NCBI GenBank assembly: GCA_003135055.1 | Contig: PLDF01000294.1 | Location: forward strand, 1 to 54,301 | Reading direction: 5' to 3' | Origin: Bryobacterales bacterium | GTDB taxonomy: Bacteria; Acidobacteriota; Terriglobia; Bryobacterales; Bryobacteraceae | Length of the DNA: 54,301 bases | Shown: positions 36,154 to 44,597 of the stretch, piece after piece | Layout of the letters: every line of letters begins with the position of its first letter | Numbering within the stretch: the first letter of the stretch is position 1 | Position numbers and translations under genes: made by a program | The notes under the pieces: generated by a model | Told to the model about the DNA's origin: nothing | What the model saw: only the letters and a program-made list of their open reading frames with translations | Databases searched by the model: none

Positions 36154-36732
36154 ATGTTTACCATGCCTTTCGATTTGCGTGGGGTCTTGGGCTGGATTTG
36201 GATCGCGGTTGCCGTGATTTGGGCGGGGGCGGCATTCGGAACCAAGCGGGCAGTTAAGCGGCAATCGCCCGTGACGCGGCTGGTGGAGACGTGTTGCATG
36301 TTGGCGGCGTTCAATTTGCTGTTCAATAATCCGTGGCCCGGCGTCCTGCGCAAACGGATTGTGCCGGACGAGCCTTTATACGGATGGCTATCGCTACTGA
36401 TCACGTGCGCCGGCATCGCCTTCACGCTGTGGGCGCGCTTCTTTCTGGGGCGCAACTGGAGCGGCACGGTGACCGTGAAAGAGAACCACGAGCTGATGCG
36501 CAGCGGACCGTATGGAATTGTGCGGCACCCCATATACGCGGGGCTGTCGCTGGCGTTTCTGGGCACGGCGATCGGGTTCGGCGAGCTTCGCGGATTGATC
36601 GGCCTGCCGATTCTGGTCTTCGGCTGGAAATATAAGGCCAACGTGGAGGAGCGGTTCATGACCGAGCAGTTTGGCGAGCAATACCGGCGGTACAAGAGCG
36701 ACGTAAAGGGACTGATTCCGTTCGTCTGGTAA
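36154..36732 (+). CDS. ICMT-like membrane methyltransferase
   Basis: 192 aa from the ATG at 36154 (an ATG at 36163 is possible). Four to five helices. The C-terminal signature of isoprenylcysteine carboxyl methyltransferase / phospholipid methyltransferase proteins is clear: ELMRSGPYGIVRHPIYAGL, then the ERFMTEQFGEQYRRYKSDVK motif. It uses S-adenosylmethionine; the bacterial substrate is unknown. A strong hairpin starts directly after the stop codon. Confidence 0.88.
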   Translation: MFTMPFDLRGVLGWIWIAVAVIWAGAAFGTKRAVKRQSPVTRLVETCCMLAAFNLLFNNPWPGVLRKRIVPDEPLYGWLSLLITCAGIAFTLWARFFLGRNWSGTVTVKENHELMRSGPYGIVRHPIYAGLSLAFLGTAIGFGELRGLIGLPILVFGWKYKANVEERFMTEQFGEQYRRYKSDVKGLIPFVW

Positions 36733-36755
36733 CGCCGGCGGTCTTGCCGCCGGCG
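36733..36755. terminator. Hairpin fused to stop codon
   Basis: CGCCGGCGG-tcttg-CCGCCGGCG right after the TAA. The same 24-nt string TAA+hairpin closes the permease gene at 40326. No T-run, so it may be a rho-independent-like stop or a mobile palindrome. Confidence 0.5.
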
Positions 36756-36836
36756 CCTTGCGCGCGCGGGGTGGACGGAGCGGGTACAGCAGTCATCGAT
36801 GCGCGCGCCGCATGCCGAGATTGCAGTGAAACGTCT

Positions 36837-37090
36837 CCACGGGCAAAAGACCGAAGGAGCTTCATTCCCACGATCCATCCATCCCGCGGTAATTCGTACG
36901 CAGACTCGCGCACAGACGGCCGAGCGATAGAATCGACGCGGTGATTTGCCGCTCCCTGAGCCACTTGATCCGCGAGGATGTTCCGCGGGCAGCCGTGCCG
37001 TTGTGAAATCGCAGCGCGAATACGTCGAACACGTCATCGCATGCATTCGCAGGATCTTCGAGGATGCCGCGCCGGGCAGGGAAGCGGTCT
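36837..37090 (+). pseudogene. MNT-HEPN remnant, copy 1
   Basis: Upstream flank 36837-36932 resembles 38908-39001. The MNT gene has lost most of its length: only its last 21 codons remain (CRSLSHLIREDVPRAAVPL, stop 37006). The DUF86-type HEPN begins by GTGA overlap at 37003 (VKSQREYVEHVIACIRRIFE) and loses homology at about 37090. Duplicate of 39009-39379, with an internal deletion of about 220 bp. Confidence 0.75.
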
Positions 37091-37163
37091 TTCGTCAAAG
37101 CGACGGGCTGCCCGATGTCCGCGCCGGGTTAGCTCGATTCGTTCGTATACTACCGTTAGGCTC

Positions 37164-38768
37164 ATGGCGAAGCTTCTTTGTCTTCTAATCCTTGGGGCGG
37201 CGTGCGGTCTGGCGCAGACGGTGGAAGGCAGTGTGTTCGACGCAGCCACCGGGGCCGGCGTCGGCGGCGCCAAGGTTGAGTTGCTCAAAGGTGGAGATCC
37301 CCTTTATGAAACAACCACCGATCCCGGAGGCCGCTTCCGCATCGACAATGTCGCAGAGGGCGACTATGCGGCCCGCTACCATTCGCCGGACTATTGGTTG
37401 ACGGCCGGGGCGTGGGATTACCACCCGTTTCATTTAGCCGCGGGAAGCTCGGTGACCCTGAAGGGGCGGTTGATGCCATGGTCCAAGCTTTCCGGACGCG
37501 TGGTGGATGCCCAGGGTATTGGCGTGGCCAATGCGCCGCTGGAACTGACCGGCGCGGGGATGACGATCGGTGGGCGCACCTTTTTGCGAACCTCCTGGGG
37601 CGGCGGCGGTGGCGGGCAGTTGAGTCAAGGCGCTTTGGCAATGACCTTCAGGGGGAAGACCGACGCTCACGGAAAGTTTGAGGTGCAACTCATGCCCGGC
37701 GCGTACGGACTCTCCGTGGTTCCTCCGCCGGACTTGAAGCCACCCGATCCGGGAGAGGACGGCGGCGCGCTGGCTTGGAAGCGGACCTATTATCCCGGCG
37801 TGGACATCGCGGGCGCGGCATCGAAGATCGTGGTGTTGCCGGGCGGCGAGGTTTCGGGCGTCGAATTAAAACTGGTGGCGGTCCCCGCACATGCGGTTCG
37901 CGGAGTGGTGCTCAACCCCGACGGTACGCCAGCGCCGAAGTTGGCGATCGCTTTCGGAGAAGGACCCCGCTCCGCTCCCGTGATATCGAAACCCGATGGC
38001 ACATTCGAATTCCCGATCGTAGCGGAGGGCGAATGGCGCTTCTCGGCCGAAGCGCAAAAGGGCTCCGTGAAACTGCGAGCCACGGAGTGGGTTGAAGTCG
38101 CTAAGCACGATGTGGAGAACGTGAAGCTCCGCCTGGCCCCGCTGTTGACGATGCGAGCAAAAGTGGTGATGCCAGCGTCAAAAGACGCGCCGACGCCCAC
38201 GCTGGGGCCCCTTATGCTGTCGCTCCGCGGAGGCCGGACCAGCAGAGAGGACGATCTGGGCTTGCCGGGAGTTGCCGCGTTGGCCGAACCGGATGCCAAT
38301 GGTGAGTTCATATTTCAGGGCGCCTATCCTGGGGTGTACCGGCTCGGGCCCCTGTTGCCGCAAATGCCGCCGCCATATTACCTGGATGCGGTCCGCGTTG
38401 GCGACGCGGATCTGGCGGTGCAAGAAGTGGAAATCTCCTCCGATGTCGCGATAACCGTCGTGTATAAGACCGACGGCGGCTCGGTCCATGGCAAGGCCGA
38501 GAATTGCGCCTCGGGTGGAGTGGTGTTGGTTCCCAGCGACCCCGCCCGGAGGCGGCCGGTATTTTCCAGATCGGCAGCCTGCGATTCCAGCGGCAACTAC
38601 GAAGTTGACGCAGTGCGCCCCGGAGATTACTATGCGCTGGCTTTTGCCGGGAACGGGCCCGTGTTGAAGTTGGACGACGCCCTGATCAACCAGGCTGTCA
38701 AGGTCTCTGTGCGGTCGGGCGAAGCGTCGTCGGCCGATCTGCGGACGATTACAAAGCCCGTGTACTGA
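37164..38768 (+). CDS. Secreted carboxypeptidase-regulatory-like protein
   Basis: 534 aa from the ATG at 37164, with signal peptide MAKLLCLLILGAACGLAQ. A series of CarboxypepD_reg/CNA_B-type beta-sandwich domains follows: VEGSVFDAATGAGVGGAKVE, GGRFRIDNVAEGDYAARYHS, LSGRVVDAQGIGVANAPLEL, VRGVVLNPDGTPAPKLAIAF, YEVDAVRPGDYYALAFAGNG. No catalytic or barrel domain follows, so it is probably a secreted structural or binding protein. Common in Acidobacteriota. It lies between two related MNT-HEPN remnants. Confidence 0.85.
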   Translation: MAKLLCLLILGAACGLAQTVEGSVFDAATGAGVGGAKVELLKGGDPLYETTTDPGGRFRIDNVAEGDYAARYHSPDYWLTAGAWDYHPFHLAAGSSVTLKGRLMPWSKLSGRVVDAQGIGVANAPLELTGAGMTIGGRTFLRTSWGGGGGGQLSQGALAMTFRGKTDAHGKFEVQLMPGAYGLSVVPPPDLKPPDPGEDGGALAWKRTYYPGVDIAGAASKIVVLPGGEVSGVELKLVAVPAHAVRGVVLNPDGTPAPKLAIAFGEGPRSAPVISKPDGTFEFPIVAEGEWRFSAEAQKGSVKLRATEWVEVAKHDVENVKLRLAPLLTMRAKVVMPASKDAPTPTLGPLMLSLRGGRTSREDDLGLPGVAALAEPDANGEFIFQGAYPGVYRLGPLLPQMPPPYYLDAVRVGDADLAVQEVEISSDVAITVVYKTDGGSVHGKAENCASGGVVLVPSDPARRRPVFSRSAACDSSGNYEVDAVRPGDYYALAFAGNGPVLKLDDALINQAVKVSVRSGEASSADLRTITKPVY

Positions 38769-38806
38769 ATTCCGGCTGGAAGCTGACCTGCCACTAACCG
38801 GCGAGA

Positions 38807-38902
38807 CGATGATGGACCCGACGCCAATCACCGCTCCCGTGCCGATGATCACGCCGAGAATCGTCAGGAACGATCGCAGCTTGTGCTCGCGCGTGGTAGC
38901 CA
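38807..38902 (-). pseudogene. Fragment of MacB-type permease gene
   Basis: Nearly identical to 41417-41512, the N-terminal coding part of the permease at 40326-41552 (residues ~14-46, REHKLRSFLTILGVIIGTGA). Only 2-4 differences over 96 bp. Flanking sequence is unrelated. A recent partial duplication. Confidence 0.85.
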
Positions 38903-39008
38903 ACGCTCCACTATCAAAAGACCCCGGGGCTTCATCCCAAGATCCATGCGGCCGGCGGTGATGCGGACGGAGACCGGCGCGCAGACGGCCGAGCGATAGA
39001 ATGGAGTT

Positions 39009-39299
39009 GTGAACGCTGGCCGCCAAATTAGAGAACATCGGGACGAAATCCTGCGGCTGGCAACTCGCCATGGGGCGGGAAATGTTCGGATTTTCGGCTC
39101 AGTAGCGCGAGGAGAGGAAACGCCCGAAAGCGACGTGGACTTCCTGATCGACGTTACAGGCGAGACGACGCCATGGTTCCCAGGGAGCTTGGCCGCCGAT
39201 CTTGAACAACTACTGGGAAGGCGGGTCCAAGTTGTGATTCGCCGCTCCCTGAGCCACTTGATCCGCGACGAGGTTCTGCGGGAACCTGTGCCGCTGTGA
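39009..39299 (+). CDS. MNT-type nucleotidyltransferase (antitoxin)
   Basis: 96 aa from a GTG at 39009. It has the minimal nucleotidyltransferase signature FGSVARGEETPESDVDFLI. In MNT-HEPN (type VII) systems this protein AMPylates the HEPN toxin. Its stop overlaps the HEPN start by 4 nt (GTGA). The antitoxin is intact while its toxin partner is truncated, and a decayed second copy lies 2 kb upstream. Confidence 0.88.
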   Translation: MNAGRQIREHRDEILRLATRHGAGNVRIFGSVARGEETPESDVDFLIDVTGETTPWFPGSLAADLEQLLGRRVQVVIRRSLSHLIRDEVLREPVPL

Positions 39300-39379
39300 A
39301 ATCCCAGCGCGCATACGTCGAGCACGTCATTGCATGCATTCGCAGGATCTTCGAGGATGCCGCGCCGGGCAGGGAAGTC
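39296..39379 (+). pseudogene. Truncated DUF86 HEPN toxin
   Basis: GTG at 39296. Only the first 28 codons fit DUF86 (VKSQRAYVEHVIACIRRIFE, DAAPGREV). Then sequence unrelated to the family follows, running toward the glycosyltransferase 3' end. The RxxxxH RNase motif is lost, so no active toxin is expected. Confidence 0.8.
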
Positions 39380-39423
39380 AGGTCGGTAAACACTACGGCG
39401 CCAGGCAGTAGCTGTTGTGCGGG

Positions 39424-40146
39424 CTATCGCGGCGGTCTGAGATACCACTCTGTCCATGCTGAACTGGTTTTGCGAAACAGCGCAATGAACAAGGGATTTG
39501 TCCAAATCAACGTGCGCCAGATAGAGGTCCGGTCGAAACGGCGAGGTGAAGGGACAACCTTTAGATCATCAAGGAACTTCAAATAGCTGCCGGTTCTTGT
39601 GCATAGCCTCTGCAAGCGCCAGTAGAAGTCCACGTCCTCTCCCATGAATTGCGATTCGTCGTAGCCGCCAAGGAGGGTGAAAGCGGACTTTCGACAGAAC
39701 TGGGCAGCGCCTTGGGCCATTCCCAATCTAATCCCGAGCCAGCGCCACGCCTCCAAATAGGTTCGTAGCAGCCTGGAGGCTGGCGTGTGAACGATGTCCG
39801 CGCTGCCACCCATGCATACAGCGTCCCCCATGGCCCGTGCGATCTTCTCAAGAAAGTGAGGCGGCACCCTTGTATCGGCGTCGACGAAGGCCAAGACATC
39901 GCCACGCGCGACTTTTGCCCCCGCGTTTCGAACCCGTGCGATATTGTGGACCGACTCCCGCGCCACCGTTGCGCCGAATGACCGCGCGACCTCGGCAGTT
40001 CGATCAACGCTCTCATTATCGACAACGATTACTTCCACACGGCACGGGCAGAGAGAAATGGCGTCCCGGAGCCTGGAGAGCGTTTCCTGCAAGTACAACT
40101 CCTCATCGAAGGCCGGGATTATGACGCTGAGCAACATATCAGGCAT
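39424..40146 (-). CDS. Glycosyltransferase family 2
   Basis: 240 aa, normal for a single-domain GT2 (GT-A fold). Motifs: LLSVIIPAFDEELYLQETL, VIVVDNESVDRTAEVARSFG, GDVLAFVDADTRVPPHFLEK (DxD metal/nucleotide site), GGYDESQFMGEDVDFYWRLQ (ED catalytic region). It transfers a sugar from a nucleotide sugar; the acceptor is unknown. A hydrophobic C-terminal segment (TLIWTNPLFIALF) may touch the membrane. It is alone between the MNT remnant and the permease pair. Confidence 0.92.
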   Translation of the reverse strand: MPDMLLSVIIPAFDEELYLQETLSRLRDAISLCPCRVEVIVVDNESVDRTAEVARSFGATVARESVHNIARVRNAGAKVARGDVLAFVDADTRVPPHFLEKIARAMGDAVCMGGSADIVHTPASRLLRTYLEAWRWLGIRLGMAQGAAQFCRKSAFTLLGGYDESQFMGEDVDFYWRLQRLCTRTGSYLKFLDDLKVVPSPRRFDRTSIWRTLIWTNPLFIALFRKTSSAWTEWYLRPPR

Positions 40147-40304
40147 TCACTCTAAGATTACCTGGGATTACTCGCGATCAGTCGCGTAGCGTTTACTAGC
40201 CGTTTAGTTTGCTTTTAGCCTGCCAGAGGAGACGGCAATGGCCCCGCCCCCAGCCCCCACTAATTACGCCGCCACCGCGGGATGGATGCTGACCCACCAA
40301 CAAA

Positions 40305-40325
40305 CCGGCGGCAAGACCGCCGGCG
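40305..40325. terminator. Hairpin fused to permease stop codon
   Basis: Minus-strand CGCCGGCGG-tcttg-CCGCCGG directly after the TAA of the permease gene. Identical to 36730-36753. See finding. Confidence 0.5.
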
Positions 40326-41552
40326 TTACTCGTATCTCAGCGCATCCACCGGATCGAGCCGCGCCGCCCGGTTAGCCGGCCAGATTCCAAAGAACAGTCC
40401 CACGCCGACGGAGACTCCGACGCCCGATACCGCCGCCCATAGCGGCACCGCCGTCGGCAGCGTGGGGAAAATCAAGCCGGCTGCGCGGGAAATCAGCCAG
40501 CCTATGGTCAGCCCGATCAAGCCGCCCAGCGCCGTGAGCACCACCGCCTCCGTCAGAAACTGCACAATGATGTCGCTCTTGCGCGCGCCCAGCGCCTTGC
40601 GGATGCCGATCTCGCGGGTTCGCTCCGTAACGCTCACCAGCATGATGTTCATCACGCCGATGCCGCCCACCAGCAGACCGATCGAGCTCAGGATGATCAT
40701 CACCAGCGCCACCATCGCCGTGACGCTGTGGAACTGCTCGATCATCTGCTCGGCCGTGGTGATGGAGAACGTGTCGGCCGCATTGAACGGCACGTGCCGG
40801 GAGATGCGCAGCGATGCGCGCACTTCGTCCTGCGCCTGCTCGATCATGCCCGCATACGCGATCACAATCAGCATGTGCTCGCGCGCCGTGGGGAAAATCT
40901 TGCGCATGGTGAAGTATGGAATCAGCACGCGCGTATCGTCCTGCCCAGGCAGCGACGCCGCCGGCCGGTCCATCACGCCCACAATCTGCAATTCATGCTC
41001 ATCCACCACGATCCATTTGCCCACCGGGTCGGAGCCTGGCAATAGCTGCCTGGCGATGTCCTCACCCACCACCACGATGGGCATGTGATGCAGGTTTTCC
41101 TGGTCGGTGAAAAAGCGGCCATACTTCATGGTGGTCCCGCCATAGGCGTAACCCTCTTCGGTACCGGCCAGCTGAATGTTGTAAACGTCGTTGCCCTTGT
41201 AGCGGGCGCTGTGAATGCCGTTTGGGGGAAAGAGATAGGCGCTCACATGCTCCACCGAGGTACTGCGCTCTTCGATGGCGCGAGCATCGTCGAGCGTGAG
41301 CGGCTGGCGGCGCCGCTCGTCGCGCGTGGCGCTGCCCAGAGCGGTGGTCTTCGTGACGATTACGGTATTCGGTCCGAAGCTGCGCAGCAAGCCGCTGATA
41401 GCTCCATCGAGGCCGGCGATGATGGACCCGACGCCGATCACCGCGCCCGTGCCGATGATCACGCCGAGAATCGTCAGGAACGATCGCAGCTTGTGCTCGC
41501 GCGTGGTAGCCACCGCCAGCTGAACGCCCGTGCCGAAAGAAGCGAGCGTCAT
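40326..41552 (-). CDS. MacB/FtsX-type ABC permease (second of pair)
   Basis: 408 aa. N-terminal helix after a short cytoplasmic stretch (REHKLRSFLTILGVIIGTGA), a MacB periplasmic core domain of about 220 residues (GPNTVIVTKTTALG, GRFFTDQENLHHMPIVVVGE), then the FtsX domain with three helices near the C-terminus (ALVMIILSSIGLLVGGIGVM, NIMLVSVTERTREIGIRKAL, ARLDPVDALRYE). It overlaps the upstream permease by 4 nt, so the two are likely to form a heterodimer. No ATPase subunit is encoded nearby. Confidence 0.93.
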   Translation of the reverse strand: MTLASFGTGVQLAVATTREHKLRSFLTILGVIIGTGAVIGVGSIIAGLDGAISGLLRSFGPNTVIVTKTTALGSATRDERRRQPLTLDDARAIEERSTSVEHVSAYLFPPNGIHSARYKGNDVYNIQLAGTEEGYAYGGTTMKYGRFFTDQENLHHMPIVVVGEDIARQLLPGSDPVGKWIVVDEHELQIVGVMDRPAASLPGQDDTRVLIPYFTMRKIFPTAREHMLIVIAYAGMIEQAQDEVRASLRISRHVPFNAADTFSITTAEQMIEQFHSVTAMVALVMIILSSIGLLVGGIGVMNIMLVSVTERTREIGIRKALGARKSDIIVQFLTEAVVLTALGGLIGLTIGWLISRAAGLIFPTLPTAVPLWAAVSGVGVSVGVGLFFGIWPANRAARLDPVDALRYE

Positions 41553-42787
41553 TTTTCCACCCGCAAAGCATCAATCGGATCGAGCCTCGCGGCCCGCTGC
41601 GCCGGATAAATTCCGAAGAACAGACCGACCGCCGCCGAAAGCGTCACCCCGAGAATCACCGCCGTCAGCGGAACCGACATCGGCACGGGCGTGAAGGTCC
41701 GCACCAGCACCGCGACAATCCACGCCACCGTCACGCCGATCAGCCCGCCAATGCCCGCGAGCATCGCCGATTCCACCAGAAACTGGTTGAGAATATCGCG
41801 TTTGCGCGCGCCTACCGACTTGCGGATGCCGATCTCGTGCGTCCGCTCCGTAACCACGGCCAGCATGATGTTCATGATCACCACGCCGCCCACCACCATG
41901 AAGACGGACACCACGCCCACGGCCGTGGCGGCGATGGCGCCGGTCAACTGTTTCCAGAACGTCAGCAGCGCGTCCGAAGTGAGCATGGAAAATGTATCGT
42001 CGTCTTTCGGGCCCAGATGGCGATAGGCGCGCAGCAGCATTCGGGCCTCATCCTGCGCCTGTCCCAGATGGTCGTGATCGAGCGCGGTGGCGCAATAATC
42101 CATGCCGTTGTGCGTTCCCCAGATCTTGGAGAGGGTTTCGACGGGGATGATGATGAAGTTGTCCTGCGAGTTGCCGAACACGGACCCTTTGGCCTTGGCG
42201 ACGCCGACCACCCGGAACGGCAAGCCTTCCAGCGAAAGCGACTGGCCGATGGGGTCGCCGCTGGGAAAAAACTTGGTCTTGATGTCGTTGCCGATGAAGG
42301 CGGCGTTCATGCGGCGCTGGTTCTCGATATCGGTGAGGAAGCGTCCCTCAACCGGGTCGAAATCGAGGATGACGCCGATGTTCGGCGAAGCGCCCATAAG
42401 GGTGACGCCCTCGGCCACTTCCTTGCCGCTGTGAACGTTCACGGTGCGGCTGGAAACTTCGCCGACATCCTTTGAGAGAGTGGCGCGCTCGCGCAGAAAC
42501 TCGTACTCATCCTGCTTCAGTTGCGGATTGCGGCGCTGCATTTCGAGGTACTTTTTGGGGTCCCACTGCATCATCACGATGCGCGTAATGCGATAGCCGT
42601 CGGCGCCCATGTTAGAGACGTTGTGCGCGATGTAGACGTCCATGCCGGAAATCACGGACATCACCGCGATCAGCGTGGTAGTGGCCAGAATGATGCCGAG
42701 CAGCGTCAGAAAGCTCCGCAGCTTGCTGCCGCGCAGCGACTGGATGGCGCCAGTGACGGCTTCCCAAAACGATGCGTGCGTGCTCAT
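41549..42787 (-). CDS. MacB/FtsX-type ABC permease (first of pair)
   Basis: 412 aa. Same architecture as its partner: GSKLRSFLTLLGIILATTTL, a MacB periplasmic core (DGYRITRIVMMQWDPKKYLE, GDPIGQSLSLEGLPFRVVGV) and a C-terminal FtsX domain (VVSVFMVVGGVVIMNIMLAV, VTERTHEIGIRKSVGARKRD). These complexes move peptides, antibiotics or lipoproteins, or act as mechanotransmitters. The ATPase and adaptor must come from elsewhere or lie outside the window. Confidence 0.93.
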   Translation of the reverse strand: MSTHASFWEAVTGAIQSLRGSKLRSFLTLLGIILATTTLIAVMSVISGMDVYIAHNVSNMGADGYRITRIVMMQWDPKKYLEMQRRNPQLKQDEYEFLRERATLSKDVGEVSSRTVNVHSGKEVAEGVTLMGASPNIGVILDFDPVEGRFLTDIENQRRMNAAFIGNDIKTKFFPSGDPIGQSLSLEGLPFRVVGVAKAKGSVFGNSQDNFIIIPVETLSKIWGTHNGMDYCATALDHDHLGQAQDEARMLLRAYRHLGPKDDDTFSMLTSDALLTFWKQLTGAIAATAVGVVSVFMVVGGVVIMNIMLAVVTERTHEIGIRKSVGARKRDILNQFLVESAMLAGIGGLIGVTVAWIVAVLVRTFTPVPMSVPLTAVILGVTLSAAVGLFFGIYPAQRAARLDPIDALRVEK

Positions 42788-43000
42788 TCAATCCATTTCA
42801 ATCCTATGTCGCGCGGCCCATGGGCTGCGAACCGTCTGCCCATTCTACATGGACGGCGCCGGCGCCGCTTTCATAGCGGATCGCGCCGCTCGCGCGTGAA
42901 TCCCCTCCATTATCGCCGCCTGTGGCCAAAGTGGCGCGGCCCCATGGGCTGCGGGGTCTTTAAACGTTGTCGGGAAGCTGGCCTCCGTGGGGCAGATTGT

Positions 43001-43981
43001 CTACCCGGGCCCCGCAGCCGCCTTCGCACCGGATCGCGCCAGAATCCACTCCATGATCGCCGCATCCACCCAAAACCGGTGCGGCAGCCGGCCGATGAAC
43101 CCGAGGTGCCCGCCGTATTCGGTGGCGACCAGCTCAATGTTCGGATTCGATTTCACAGCCTGAGATTCGAAAACTCCGAATGGAATGAACGTGTCGTCTT
43201 TCGCCTGGATGAGCAGCGCCGGGACCCGAATGGCGTCGAGGTACCGCGCGGCCGATTGGGTCTTGTAATAATTCAGCGCGCTGCCGAAACCGAACGACGG
43301 CGCCGTGATGCGGTCGTCGATCTGGAATACCGAGCTGAGTCCCGCGAGGTCGCGCCGGCTGTATCGTCCGGTGGCGAGCAGGCGGGCGGCCATGCGGCTG
43401 GCGAAGCGGCGCTCGTAAATCAGGTTGTCCCGCTCGCCGATGCGGCGCGCGCAAGCCGCCAGATCGATCGGCGTGGAGATGGCGCACACCCCGCGCAATA
43501 GCACTGATTTGCCCAGTGTTGCTTTGCCCAGTGCGGAATCGCCCAGTTCGCCGGCCAGCTTCAATACCACGTTGCCGCCCAGCGAGAAGCCCACCAGGAA
43601 CGCCGGCGCGCCAAGCTCGCGCAGAAACGCCAGCAGATCGCTGGTAAGGCCGGCGTGATAGAGCGTGTTGCAGAGATGCCCGGTTCCCCCGCAGGTGCGC
43701 ATGTGAAATCGATGCGCGGCAAAACCGGCGCGCAGGGCGGCAGTGGCGAGGCTGCGCATGTAGCCCGCCTTGCCCGAGCCTTCCAGGCCGTGAACCATGA
43801 CGATCTCGCCCAGCGCGCTACCCGCCGGGCGCTGCGATTCCACCAGCACCTTGACGCCGGGCTCAGTGGGTACCAGGCGGCGCTCAATGGGGAATTGCGC
43901 GCCGGCATCGGGCCGCTTCCAGAAGTTTCCAGCAATCGTCTGGAGATGCGGATTGTGGAGCAGGGGTTCGAAGTTGGGCAT
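43001..43981 (-). CDS. YheT-family alpha/beta hydrolase
   Basis: 326 aa, the usual size for the YheT/ABHD1 group. PNFEPLLHNPHLQTIAGNFW is the typical N-terminus. The oxyanion turn is IVMVHGLEGSGKAGYMRSLA, then RFHMRTCGGTGH. The nucleophile elbow is VGFSLGGN (Ser). The acid residue is in LIQAKDDTFIPF and the His in TEYGGHLGFIG. An esterase or lipase-like function is likely. It starts 26 bp from a divergent thioredoxin-like gene. Confidence 0.94.
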   Translation of the reverse strand: MPNFEPLLHNPHLQTIAGNFWKRPDAGAQFPIERRLVPTEPGVKVLVESQRPAGSALGEIVMVHGLEGSGKAGYMRSLATAALRAGFAAHRFHMRTCGGTGHLCNTLYHAGLTSDLLAFLRELGAPAFLVGFSLGGNVVLKLAGELGDSALGKATLGKSVLLRGVCAISTPIDLAACARRIGERDNLIYERRFASRMAARLLATGRYSRRDLAGLSSVFQIDDRITAPSFGFGSALNYYKTQSAARYLDAIRVPALLIQAKDDTFIPFGVFESQAVKSNPNIELVATEYGGHLGFIGRLPHRFWVDAAIMEWILARSGAKAAAGPG

Positions 43982-44007
43982 ACGGCAACCTGTAGTACCT
44001 GTAGTAT

Positions 44008-44559
44008 ATGATTATGCGCATTGTGACGAGCGTTTTGTTTTACGCGGCGATCGGTTTGGCCCAGGCGCCGCCAGAAACGGCCAAGCAAGCCCCGGCCAAG
44101 CAGGCGCCGCGGAAGCCGCCGTCGTTTTCGCTGCTGCGTCCGGATGCGGCGCCGTTGCCCTTGAGCCACTATCGCGGCAAGGTGGTGGCGTTGACGTTCA
44201 TCTCCGAGGTTTGCTCGCACTGCCAGGCGCTGACGTTGCAACTGAGCCCGCTCGCGCGCGAATTCGAGCCGCGCGGCGTGCAGTTTCTGGAATGCGCCAT
44301 CAACGACGGCGCGGCGGAGGGGCTGAAGGAATTCACCATGAAGTTTCAGCCGGCGTTCCCGGTGGGCTGGGCCGCGCGGGAGGCGATGTTGTCTTATCTG
44401 AGCCTTGCGCCAATGGACTTGAACGCGACGTTTGTTCCGCGCATGGTGTTTCTGGACCGGTTGGGAGCGATTCGCGATAACTTTGAACCGGGCTCGGAGT
44501 TTTACCGGAATCCGCCGGCGAATATACGCGCGGAACTGGAGAAGTTGCTGAAGAGGTAG
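44008..44559 (+). CDS. Secreted TlpA-like thioredoxin-fold protein
   Basis: 183 aa from the ATG at 44008 (44014 is also possible), with signal peptide IMRIVTSVLFYAAIGLAQAP, then a Pro/Lys/Ala linker and a redoxin domain. The active-site motif CSHC is in TFISEVCSHCQALTLQL. The C-terminal cis-Pro region is TFVPRMVFLDRLG. It should reduce or isomerise disulfides in the periplasm. Divergent from the hydrolase gene. Confidence 0.88.
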   Translation: MIMRIVTSVLFYAAIGLAQAPPETAKQAPAKQAPRKPPSFSLLRPDAAPLPLSHYRGKVVALTFISEVCSHCQALTLQLSPLAREFEPRGVQFLECAINDGAAEGLKEFTMKFQPAFPVGWAAREAMLSYLSLAPMDLNATFVPRMVFLDRLGAIRDNFEPGSEFYRNPPANIRAELEKLLKR

Positions 44560-44565
44560 CTAACT

Positions 44566-44597
44566 CGTGGCGCACGCACTCCTGCGTGCAGCGTTCT
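44566..44597. repeat. Double-hairpin repeat family A, partial copy 4
   Basis: CGTGGCGCACGCACTCCTGC and GTGCAGCGTTC: first hairpin complete, second only begun. Located 6 bp after the redoxin stop. Confidence 0.7.

Noticed and set aside
36978..37163. Long N-terminal extension of the secreted carboxypeptidase-regulatory protein
   Set aside because: The extension reads MNT-HEPN remnant DNA and a signal peptide starts at 37164, so the later ATG is the start.
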